NCBI GenBank assembly: GCA_945980015.1
Contig: CAMFQI010000051.1
Location: 1-7,496, forward strand
From: an uncultured Eubacterium sp.
GTDB lineage: Bacteria > Bacillota > Clostridia > Oscillospirales > Acutalibacteraceae
Length of the DNA stretch: 7,496 bases
Reading direction: 5' to 3'
Shown: positions 1 to 6,755 of the stretch, in pieces
Layout of the letters: each line of letters begins with the position of its first letter
How positions within the stretch are numbered: position 1 is the stretch's first letter
Position numbers and translations under genes: made by a program
The notes under the pieces: model-generated
What the model was told of the DNA's origin: nothing
Databases searched by the model: none
The model's input: only the letters and a program-made list of their open reading frames with translations

Positions 1-610
1 ATTTTATCATCAGGAATTGTATGTATATAGTTGTCCGTTTTCTTGTTTTTAGAAATTGATTTTAAGACAGTTTTTATAATGATTACAAAAATTGAGGCTA
101 TTACAAGATTTATAAGAATTTCAATGATGAAATTTGAAACGGAATATGTAGATAAAACAAAAACTCCATAAACGTCAAAGAAAAGTTTTAATCCAATCAA
201 ATACACGCCTGTATTTATCAATGGACAAATTATTCCTGCTACTATTGTTGCTATACTATAATGTATTTTATCAAGAATTTTATAAAACAAACCTGAAAGT
301 ACACCTGCTAATATGCCCCTTGATAATATTGTAATAATTGCTCCAAAAGTATTTATAGACTGCCAATAATCGAATCGACCACTTGTAAAAAATGCAATTA
401 ATTGTGTAACTCCAAAGACTAAACCTAACCATGTACCAGAAGCCGTTCCGCAAAGAGTGGCTCCTATTATAATTGGTATACAAACGAAGGATATCGTATA
501 ATCCCCGAAAGACATATTGCCAAATAATCCTAGTATTACGACAAGTATCGTTAGCAAGAATGTGCCAAAATTTTAAGCACGATACTTAATGTTTTTTCGT
601 TGTTTTTCAT
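1..610 (-). pseudogene. ECF-type transporter S component (substrate-binding membrane subunit), frameshifted and cut by window edge
   Basis: In this family the integral membrane S component binds a vitamin or similar micronutrient and docks on a shared EcfA/EcfA'/EcfT module. The gene starts at ATG 610-608, with AAAGGAG ten bases upstream, but frame 0 stops at TAA 553-551 after 19 codons. The -1 frame is then open to the window edge. One missing base in the A4T4 run at 567-574 explains both; restoring it gives about 203 residues without a stop. The downstream frame is very hydrophobic and carries family-like stretches: IPIIIGATLCGTASGTWLG, a later SRGILAGVLSGLFYK resembling the family's PRxLxGLxAGLxYK, and ICPLINTGVYLIG. 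Known S components are about 170-200 residues, so the stop should lie just outside. The substrate cannot be told. The lesion may be a real inactivation or a sequencing error. The gene lies one base after the TM2 gene, so it is probably co-transcribed with it. Confidence 0.78.
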
Positions 611-611
611 T

Positions 612-1073
612 TTATAATAACTCCTTTTTCTTTGTGTCAAATTCTTCTTGTGTAATAACACCTGAATCTAATAGTTGCTTATATTTCTTTATTTCCTCAA
701 TATTGTTTGAATCTTTTGAAACAATACTACCGTTCATTTCTATTGATTCATTAAAGAGATTAAAATTAAATTGCCTTGTTTTCTCTGTTATTGAAAACCA
801 ATCAATAATTGTCAAAATGCCAAAACAACCACCTGTCAATAGCTTTAGTACTCCCATACCTGTATCACCAAGCATAAAACGATCAATACCAAGTCCTCCC
901 AACAATAATGATACTATAAGCATTGTTGTTGGATCTTTGTAATTTGCAGATGAAACTATCATCAATTTTTCATCATCAAGTGATTTTAGTTTTTCGGTAA
1001 TCGCTGGAACTTGAGTTGCATCAAAATTCTTTTGATTACCCATCATAAACATTTGGATCTTTTCTTGTGTCAT
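612..1073 (-). CDS. TM2 domain protein with C-terminal SHOCT domain
   Basis: This is a small membrane protein of 153 residues. Residues 48-93 form a TM2 domain: two hydrophobic helices (about 49-63 and 74-91) joined by the characteristic GIDRFMLGD turn and ending in an aspartate-tryptophan pair (D91-W92). Residues 125-153 match the SHOCT short C-terminal helical module (IEEIKKYKQLLDSGVITQEEF followed by KKKELL), often found at the ends of bacterial membrane or oligomerising proteins. The soluble N-terminal 45 residues have no domain I recognise. The start at 1073 is chosen because AAAGGAG lies seven bases upstream; an in-frame extension to 1142 would run through a terminator hairpin and has no ribosome binding site. 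The stop is one base before the ECF S-component start, whose ribosome binding site lies inside this gene, so translation is probably coupled. The biochemical function of TM2-SHOCT proteins is not established. Confidence 0.85.
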   Translation of the reverse strand: MTQEKIQMFMMGNQKNFDATQVPAITEKLKSLDDEKLMIVSSANYKDPTTMLIVSLLLGGLGIDRFMLGDTGMGVLKLLTGGCFGILTIIDWFSITEKTRQFNFNLFNESIEMNGSIVSKDSNNIEEIKKYKQLLDSGVITQEEFDTKKKELL

Positions 1074-1090
1074 AATAATTCTCCTTTGAA

Positions 1091-1123
1091 ATAAAAAATG
1101 CGTACAGCCGAAGCTATACGCAT
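1091..1123 (-). terminator. Intrinsic terminator in the leader of the TM2 gene (attenuator candidate)
   Basis: On the minus strand, arms 1117-1123 and 1098-1104 are perfect 7-bp complements. The stem continues inward through one U-G wobble (1116/1105) and three more pairs to a UUCG tetraloop (1112-1109), giving an 11-bp stem. Five Us (1097-1093) and then AU follow directly. On the plus strand the wobble becomes a C-A mismatch, so the structure favours minus-strand RNA. It ends four bases before the TM2 ribosome binding site (AAAGGAG, 1087-1081), and no minus-strand gene lies upstream that it could be terminating. Confidence 0.75.
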
Positions 1124-1268
1124 AAAAAACACATGGCTCCAACTGTCGCCAAACAATTCACAATACTTACCAAAGGATAGTATGCAAAATAGAGCATGTA
1201 TTTTTATCAAAAGATAAAAAACATACTTATCCCATAATGGTAAGATATTAAATTGTGAATTATTTGGC
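1091..1268 (-). ncRNA. Structured leader RNA or small RNA of about 178 nt upstream of the TM2 gene
   Basis: Seen in sequence, on the minus strand: arms 1268-1252 and 1164-1148 form a 17-bp stem with a single G-U wobble. Further in, 1243-1239 pairs with 1171-1167 (5 bp), then 1232-1222 pairs with 1184-1175 (10 bp with one bulge), and an apical hairpin 1220-1213/1208-1201 has 8 bp and a 4-base loop. A terminator hairpin follows at 1123-1091. The predicted promoter (-10 at 1275-1280) would start transcription at about 1268, the first base of the closing stem. The one imperfect position of the closing stem is G-U on the minus strand but A-C on the plus strand, which favours a minus-strand RNA. 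I recognise no known riboswitch, T-box or 6S RNA consensus. It could be a cis-acting attenuator for the TM2/ECF genes or a stand-alone small RNA ending at the terminator. Confidence 0.5.
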
Positions 1269-1274
1269 AACTCT

Positions 1275-1303
1275 ATTTTATCATACTATATTGTAATTTG
1301 CAA
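1275..1303 (-). promoter_or_regulatory. Predicted sigma-A promoter for the TM2/ECF transcript
   Basis: The minus strand reads TTGCAA (1303-1298), a 17-bp spacer, then TAAAAT (1280-1275), preceded by TG one base upstream as in an extended -10 element. The spacing is optimal and each hexamer is close to consensus. The expected start is near 1268. It points away from the hrcA promoter, making this a divergent regulatory region. Confidence 0.6.
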
Positions 1304-1324
1304 GAAAATAATTAATTATTGCAA

Positions 1325-1351
1325 ATAGCACTCTCGGACGCTAATTGCTAA
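1325..1351. promoter_or_regulatory. Degenerate second CIRCE-like operator
   Basis: The left half ATAGCACTC (1325-1333) matches the CIRCE half TTAGCACTC at 8 of 9 positions. The right half AATTGCTAA (1343-1351) matches GAGTGCTAA at 7 of 9. The spacer is exactly nine bases, as in true CIRCE. Its centre (1338) is 103 bp upstream of the centre of the perfect CIRCE (1441). It lies between the two divergent promoters, 22 bp behind the -35 of the minus-strand promoter. HrcA binding here is an inference from the match. Confidence 0.5.
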
Positions 1352-1352
1352 C

Positions 1353-1364
1353 AAATTGTGAATT
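1353..1364. repeat. 12-base AAATTGTGAATT repeat, third copy of a leader-hairpin arm
   Basis: AAATTGTGAATT at 1353-1364 is identical to 1250-1261, the right arm of the leader hairpin. The left arm (1155-1164) carries AATTCACAAT, ten bases of its reverse complement. The motif is nearly palindromic. This third copy lies just upstream of the hrcA promoter, outside the hairpin, so RNA folding alone does not account for it. It may be a protein-binding box or chance in AT-rich DNA. Confidence 0.4.
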
Positions 1365-1388
1365 TTAGGAAAAAGTGAGAAAAAAGTG

Positions 1389-1417
1389 TTGACAAAACAT
1401 AATTTTGGATATACTAT
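1389..1417 (+). promoter_or_regulatory. sigma-A promoter of the hrcA-grpE-dnaK-dnaJ operon
   Basis: A perfect TTGACA (-35) at 1389-1394 is followed, after a 17-bp spacer, by TACTAT (1412-1417). An overlapping TATACT at 1410-1415 is a better hexamer but only 15 bp away. Either way transcription starts around 1422-1426, so the CIRCE operator begins within the first few transcribed bases. This is the standard arrangement for HrcA-repressed operons. Confidence 0.75.
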
Positions 1418-1427
1418 ATAAACAGAG

Positions 1428-1454
1428 TTAGCACTCACAAGTATAGAGTGCTAA
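1428..1454. promoter_or_regulatory. CIRCE operator (HrcA binding site)
   Basis: TTAGCACTC, nine bases, GAGTGCTAA: a perfect match to the CIRCE inverted repeat. It lies between the promoter and hrcA, overlapping or just after the transcription start. The known role is binding of HrcA, which represses the operon at normal temperature and is kept active by the GroE chaperonin. The first gene of the operon encodes that repressor, so the circuit is autoregulatory. Confidence 0.97.
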
Positions 1455-1476
1455 TAACCGAGAGAGGAGGATATGA

Positions 1477-2514
1477 ATGATCGGCAACAGACAAAGCGAC
1501 ATTTTAGGCTTGATTATTAATCATTATATTCAAACCGGCGAGCCTATGGGTTCAAAAACACTTTGTGCGCTTCTGCCTTATTCAGTTTCCTCGGCTACTA
1601 TCCGAAATGAAATGGCGTCTCTCGGTGAGCTTGGCTTTCTAAAGCAGCTTCACACATCGGGCGGAAGAGTTCCGACAAAGGCGTCTTACAGATATTATGT
1701 TGATAATCTCGTAAGACCCATCGGCATTGCGCAGTACGAAAAGCACAGAATCGACGAGGTGCTCAGCGTAAATGCCTCCGACCCCGAAAGACTTTTGGCA
1801 GACGCCTCAAGACTGCTCAGCGAAATGACGGGCTGCGCTTCGTTTTATAGCACCGTTAAGGACGAATACGATTGTCTTCAGGGCGTTGACCTTATTCCTG
1901 CCGGTAATCACAAGGCAATGATTGTTATGCTCACTGTCGGCGGAAAAATAAAGTCCTCGGTTATTCATACTCCGTGTGTGATTGACGACGGCTTTCGCAG
2001 ATTGTTTTATATAATCGCAAAGGAATTTTTCATAGGTTGTGCGCTTAACGAAATTAATATGTCGCTCATTCAATCTACTGCTCCTGTGCTTGCTGACAGA
2101 ATGTTTGATATGATTCCGATATTAAGCTCATTGTGTTCGCTTTGTAACGAGGCGTCACAGGGAACGCTGAATATTGAGGGGCAGATTAATCTTCTTAATC
2201 AAAGTGAGCTTGGCAACAGTGTATACAATCTTCTTGCCCTGCTTGCCGAAAAGAAAAAACTTGAAAAGCTGCTCAGCGAATTCGCAAAAAGCAATATGGA
2301 ATCTGCTTTGTTTTTGGGTGACGAAAACCCTGTTTATGAGCTGAAAAACACGGCGATGTCGGTTACGAAATTCAGGTATTATGACGATCAGCTTGCAACA
2401 CTCGGTATCATCGGTTCATTGAGAATTGATTACAGCACTATTCTTCCGAGAATAGAATATATAACAAAAGCCTGCTCGAAGCTACTAAAGGAGGGTGGAA
2501 TACAATATGAGTAA
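1477..2514 (+). CDS. hrcA: Heat-inducible transcription repressor HrcA
   Basis: HrcA is the DNA-binding repressor of class I heat-shock genes and acts on CIRCE. The 345-residue length is typical. Residues 1-75 form the winged-helix DNA-binding domain, with the hallmark SSATIRNEM (38-46) and HTSGGRVPT (59-67) followed by the YRYYVD motif. The middle is the GAF-like and dimerisation region. The C-terminal stretch LATLGIIGSLRIDY (306-319) corresponds to the usual GxxGPTRMDY motif but is divergent, with SL for PT and I for M. ATG 1477 is preceded by AGGAGG at 1465-1470, six bases away; another ATG at 1473 is in the wrong frame. It is the first gene of the chaperone operon, 22 bp after CIRCE, and its end overlaps grpE by 8 nt. 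It is expected to repress its own operon. Confidence 0.96.
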   Translation: MIGNRQSDILGLIINHYIQTGEPMGSKTLCALLPYSVSSATIRNEMASLGELGFLKQLHTSGGRVPTKASYRYYVDNLVRPIGIAQYEKHRIDEVLSVNASDPERLLADASRLLSEMTGCASFYSTVKDEYDCLQGVDLIPAGNHKAMIVMLTVGGKIKSSVIHTPCVIDDGFRRLFYIIAKEFFIGCALNEINMSLIQSTAPVLADRMFDMIPILSSLCSLCNEASQGTLNIEGQINLLNQSELGNSVYNLLALLAEKKKLEKLLSEFAKSNMESALFLGDENPVYELKNTAMSVTKFRYYDDQLATLGIIGSLRIDYSTILPRIEYITKACSKLLKEGGIQYE

Positions 2515-3040
2515 AGAAGAAAAGAAAAAAGCAGTTGACGAAGAAATAAATGAGGCTGAACAGACGACAGAGGAGTCTATCGAAGAAAAGGTCGAGGAAA
2601 AAAAAGAGCCGACCTTGGAGGATCAGCTTGCAGATATGAAAAAGCAGCTTGCTTATACGGCGGCTGAATATGCAAATTTCCGTGCAAGAAGCGCAAAGGA
2701 AAAGGAAGCAACCTATTCTAATGCAAAGGGTAATGTGGTAAGCGAGATTTTACCTGTTATCGACAATTTAGAGCGTGCACTCGGACAGGAGGGCGAGGAT
2801 TTTGAAGCACTTAAAAAGGGCGTTCAAATGACTATGGATCAGCTTGGTGCGGCTCTTACGAAGCTTGGCGTAGAGGCCTACGGCGAAAGCGGAGACAGCT
2901 TTGACCCGAATTTTCACAATGCAGTAATGCATATTGAGGATGAACAGTTCGGCGACAGCGTAATAGTCGAGGTTTTCCAAAAAGGCTATAAAATAAATGA
3001 CAGAGTTATCAGACCGGCTATGGTAAAAACGGCAAACTGA
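2507..3040 (+). CDS. grpE: Nucleotide exchange factor GrpE
   Basis: GrpE is the cytoplasmic co-chaperone that opens the DnaK nucleotide-binding domain to release ADP. The protein is 177 residues. Residues 1-38 are a low-complexity, strongly charged Glu/Lys tail, about 38-105 form the long dimeric coiled coil (including YANFRARSAKEKE, 55-67, and VIDNLERAL, 84-92), and about 110-177 the beta-domain that contacts DnaK. The C-terminal family signature is visible: HNAVMHIEDE (137-146), then VFQKGYKINDRVIRPAMV (156-173). ATG 2507 is preferred because AAAGGAGGG (2487-2495) lies 11 bases upstream. An in-frame GTG at 2495 would add four residues but sits inside that ribosome binding site. The gene overlaps the hrcA 3' end by 8 nt, which suggests translational coupling, and is followed by dnaK after 39 nt. 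Confidence 0.95.
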   Translation: MSKEEKKKAVDEEINEAEQTTEESIEEKVEEKKEPTLEDQLADMKKQLAYTAAEYANFRARSAKEKEATYSNAKGNVVSEILPVIDNLERALGQEGEDFEALKKGVQMTMDQLGAALTKLGVEAYGESGDSFDPNFHNAVMHIEDEQFGDSVIVEVFQKGYKINDRVIRPAMVKTAN

Positions 3041-3043
3041 TAG

Positions 3044-4924
<1,881 letters not shown>

Positions 4925-4940
4925 TAGCAAAAGCGTATGG

Positions 4941-4983
4941 CAGGCAAATTGAGGGCGGCTGGAATTAGTCGCCCGTTTGCTTG
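4941..4983 (+). other. Hairpin in the dnaK-dnaJ intergenic region
   Basis: The 89-nt gap between dnaK and dnaJ can fold into two stacked stems. The outer stem is 4941-4948 with 4976-4983 (8 bp, one G-U). The inner is 4953-4960 with 4967-4974 (8 bp, one G-U), closing a six-base GGAATT loop. No T-run follows, so it is not an intrinsic terminator. GCAAATT (4944-4950) can instead pair perfectly with AATTTGC (4984-4990), giving an alternative fold. A role in mRNA processing or in setting the DnaK:DnaJ ratio is an inference. Confidence 0.5.
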
Positions 4984-5013
4984 AATTTGCGACAATAATT
5001 ATAGGAGTTCTTT

Positions 5014-6162
5014 ATGGCAGAACAAAAACGAGATTATTACGAGGTCTTGGGGGTGAACAAAAACGCCACCAATGACGAGATAAAAAAAGCGTTTAGAAAA
5101 GCGGCGAAGCAGTATCATCCCGATTTGAACAAGGATGATCCTACCGCCGCAGAAAAATTCAAGGAATGTAACGAGGCGTATTCCGTTTTGTCCGATGCCG
5201 ATAAGCGCAGAAAGTATGACCAGTTCGGATTTGCAGGAGTAGACCCGAGCTATGCGGCAGGTCAGGGCGGCGGATATGGCGGCGGTGGCTTCGGCTTTGA
5301 CGGTGATATTGACCTTGGCGATATTTTCTCAAGCTTTTTCGGAGGCGGCTTCGGTGGAGGCGGTTCACGTAATCCAAATGCACCGCAGAGAGGCAGAGAT
5401 ATCCAAACCACCGTCAATATTTCATTCGAGGAAGCGGCAAAGGGCTGTAAGAAGAGTGTTGAGGTTTCCAAGGTTGAGGATTGCTCGCAGTGTCACGGCA
5501 CAGGTGCGGCAGAGGGAACAAGCCCGAAAACCTGTTCTCAATGCGGCGGCTCGGGATATATCACCGTTCAGCAGGGAAGCGGATTTTTCCAGGTTAATAC
5601 AACACGTCCGTGTCCAAATTGTAACGGAAGCGGCAAGATTATTGAAAAGCCGTGTAGTAAATGCGGCGGCAGAGGAAAGGTTCGCAAAAAGTCAAAGATT
5701 GATATTACAATTCCTGCCGGTATTGATAACGGTCAGGTTGTAACGGCAAGAGGCCTTGGAGACGCAGGATTAAACGGCGGTCCTGCCGGCGATTTGAGAG
5801 TTGGCGTAACTGTTAACGCTCACAAAGATTTTGTGCGTGACGGCTACGATATTCATTACGAAAAGCACATAAGCATTGTTGAAGCGTGTCTCGGCGTTAA
5901 GGTGCGCATTCCTACTCTTGACGGCGATGTTGAATATCACGTTCCTGCAGGAACACAGCCAAATGAGGTCTTCAGACTGAAGGGCAAGGGTATTCAAAGA
6001 CTTAACAGTATTGCAAAGGGCGATCTTTTCGTTCATATTGTTGTTGACATTCCGAGAGAGCTTACAAATGAACAGAAAAATCTTTTGAAGCAATTTGATA
6101 AAAGCTATGTTCCCAACACTTCGGGCAAAGAGGGATTTTTCGATAAGTTCAAGAAAAAATAA
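5014..6162 (+). CDS. dnaJ: Co-chaperone DnaJ (type I Hsp40)
   Basis: DnaJ binds unfolded clients, hands them to DnaK and stimulates its ATPase. The 382-residue protein has the full type I layout. The J domain (about 7-70) has the essential HPD at residues 35-37. A Gly/Phe-rich linker follows (about 84-120). The zinc-binding region has four intact CxxCxGxG repeats, with cysteine pairs at 157/160, 174/177, 200/203 and 214/217. The two C-terminal substrate-binding beta-domains then end in a lysine-rich tail (DKFKKK). The start is supported by AGGAG at 5003-5007, six bases upstream. It is the last gene of the chaperone operon; a strong terminator begins about 25 bases after the stop. Confidence 0.98.
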   Translation: MAEQKRDYYEVLGVNKNATNDEIKKAFRKAAKQYHPDLNKDDPTAAEKFKECNEAYSVLSDADKRRKYDQFGFAGVDPSYAAGQGGGYGGGGFGFDGDIDLGDIFSSFFGGGFGGGGSRNPNAPQRGRDIQTTVNISFEEAAKGCKKSVEVSKVEDCSQCHGTGAAEGTSPKTCSQCGGSGYITVQQGSGFFQVNTTRPCPNCNGSGKIIEKPCSKCGGRGKVRKKSKIDITIPAGIDNGQVVTARGLGDAGLNGGPAGDLRVGVTVNAHKDFVRDGYDIHYEKHISIVEACLGVKVRIPTLDGDVEYHVPAGTQPNEVFRLKGKGIQRLNSIAKGDLFVHIVVDIPRELTNEQKNLLKQFDKSYVPNTSGKEGFFDKFKKK

Positions 6163-6186
6163 AATAACATAAAAAAATAAAAAGAA

Positions 6187-6225
6187 CCGTATGACTTGCA
6201 TAACGCAAATCATACGGCTTTTTTT
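6187..6225. terminator. Bidirectional intrinsic terminator between dnaJ and the convergent cluster
   Basis: CCGTATGA (6187-6194) pairs with TCATACGG (6210-6217). Inside, TTGC (6196-6199) pairs with GCAA (6205-6208) around a five-base loop. On the plus strand, C and seven Ts (6219-6225) follow, ending the chaperone operon. On the minus strand the far side is T-rich (complement of the A-rich 6170-6186) and the C-A mismatch becomes a G-U pair, so it can also end the minus-strand cluster. The tail overlaps the last codon of the 6224-6490 gene. Confidence 0.9.
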
Positions 6226-6490
6226 ATTCGTCTAATAAATTGTTTTCACGAAGCATATTGATGAATTTTTCAACGTCGTTTTTGACGGTCTGTTCGTCAA
6301 TATCGTATTCGTCGCAAACCTTTTTTACAACCTCGTTTGGTGTTGTCTCTTCTTTAAGACATTCCCAAAAGAAAGCGCCGCTTTCGTTGAGAGTAATCAT
6401 TCCGTTGAAAATATCGCCTGCCTTCCCGACGGGAACAACAATATTTGAGCCTGCGATATTACGCATTGAAAAGCCTTTTTTTATTTTCAT
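6224..6490 (-). CDS. PqqD-like small protein (RRE-fold peptide-binding family)
   Basis: An 88-residue soluble protein resembling the PqqD family. Known members bind precursor peptides for radical-SAM and other modifying enzymes; many clostridial homologues are orphans of unknown role. Family-like positions are IVVPVGKAGDIFNGMITLNE (17-36), then the SGAFFWECL segment (37-45) and a helical tail with DEYDID (60-65) and FINMLRENNLL (76-86), matching the usual three-strand then three-helix order. Start ATG 6490 overlaps by one base the TGA stop of the upstream gene, implying translational coupling. It is the last gene of the cluster and runs into the bidirectional terminator. No radical-SAM enzyme or precursor peptide is visible, so a peptide-modification role is not supported by the local context. 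Confidence 0.75.
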   Translation of the reverse strand: MKIKKGFSMRNIAGSNIVVPVGKAGDIFNGMITLNESGAFFWECLKEETTPNEVVKKVCDEYDIDEQTVKNDVEKFINMLRENNLLDE

Positions 6491-6741
6491 CAGCCTTTAA
6501 GTCCTCTCTCCTGACGGTCCATATCCTCGACTACTATATCAAAGATTTCGCCGAGCGTACTGCAATATTCCAAAACCTTCCAAGGCTCGTTTGTGTGATA
6601 ATGGATTTTGATAAGCTCCTCGTCACCGACTGCGATAAGACAGTCGCCCTTGAAGTTTTCAACAAAATAATCGTTGATTTCGTCTTCGTCAAGGTCGGTG
6701 CCCTCGATTAAAAGCTGGGTGTCGTATCTGTATTCAAGCAT
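6490..6741 (-). CDS. Stand-alone FakA/YloV C-terminal-like domain protein
   Basis: An 83-residue protein. It resembles the C-terminal domain of the FakA/YloV family (dihydroxyacetone-kinase-related fatty-acid kinase), in which a GDxLxVVGDxxLxKVHVHTNxPxxVLEYALxxGEL stretch is typical. Here the matching parts are FKGDCLIAVGDEELIKIHYH (30-49), TNEPWKVLEY (50-59) and LGEIFDIVVEDM (63-74). The kinase (DhaL-type) and middle domains of the full-length family, about 550 residues, are absent, so it should not phosphorylate fatty acid by itself. AAAGGA lies about nine bases before the ATG at 6741. It sits 14 nt after the metY-like gene and overlaps the PqqD-like gene by 1 nt. Its function is unknown; a regulatory or ligand-binding role is a guess. 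Confidence 0.7.
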   Translation of the reverse strand: MLEYRYDTQLLIEGTDLDEDEINDYFVENFKGDCLIAVGDEELIKIHYHTNEPWKVLEYCSTLGEIFDIVVEDMDRQERGLKG

Positions 6742-6755
6742 AATTTTTTCCTTTC

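Noticed and set aside
280..483. 67-codon minus-strand frame inside the ECF gene
   Set aside because: It is out of phase with the frame that reads as a continuous hydrophobic S-component protein and has no ribosome binding site.
561..580. Programmed -1 frameshift in the ECF gene
   Set aside because: The codons CTT AAA ATT TTG do not form an X XXY YYZ slippery site, and the sole product before the shift would be only 19 residues.
589..942. 117-codon plus-strand frame opposite the TM2 gene
   Set aside because: It is antisense to a gene with recognisable TM2 and SHOCT domains and has no convincing ribosome binding site.
1091..1268. 6S RNA or a known riboswitch
   Set aside because: The length (about 178 nt) resembles 6S RNA, but the 5' and 3' ends do not pair with each other and no large central bubble is present. 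No conserved riboswitch core or T-box sequence was seen.
1070..1270. 66-codon minus-strand reading frame from a TTG through the leader, possible leader peptide
   Set aside because: The TTG would lie at or before the predicted transcription start, there is no ribosome binding site, and the frame runs through the hairpins and terminator. No protein-like pattern is visible.
1141..1275. Inverted repeat as a miniature transposable element (MITE)
   Set aside because: AACT occurs on both sides but not flush with both repeat ends, so no clear target duplication is seen. The promoter fits exactly at one end and the stem wobbles favour an RNA role. A genome-wide copy count would settle it.
4941..4983. 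Terminator between dnaK and dnaJ
   Set aside because: No T-run follows the hairpin, and dnaJ continues in the same direction with its own ribosome binding site.
5252..5743. 163-codon alternative frame inside dnaJ
   Set aside because: It is Arg/Ala-rich shadow translation of the dnaJ coding sequence. The dnaJ frame has all family motifs and a good ribosome binding site.
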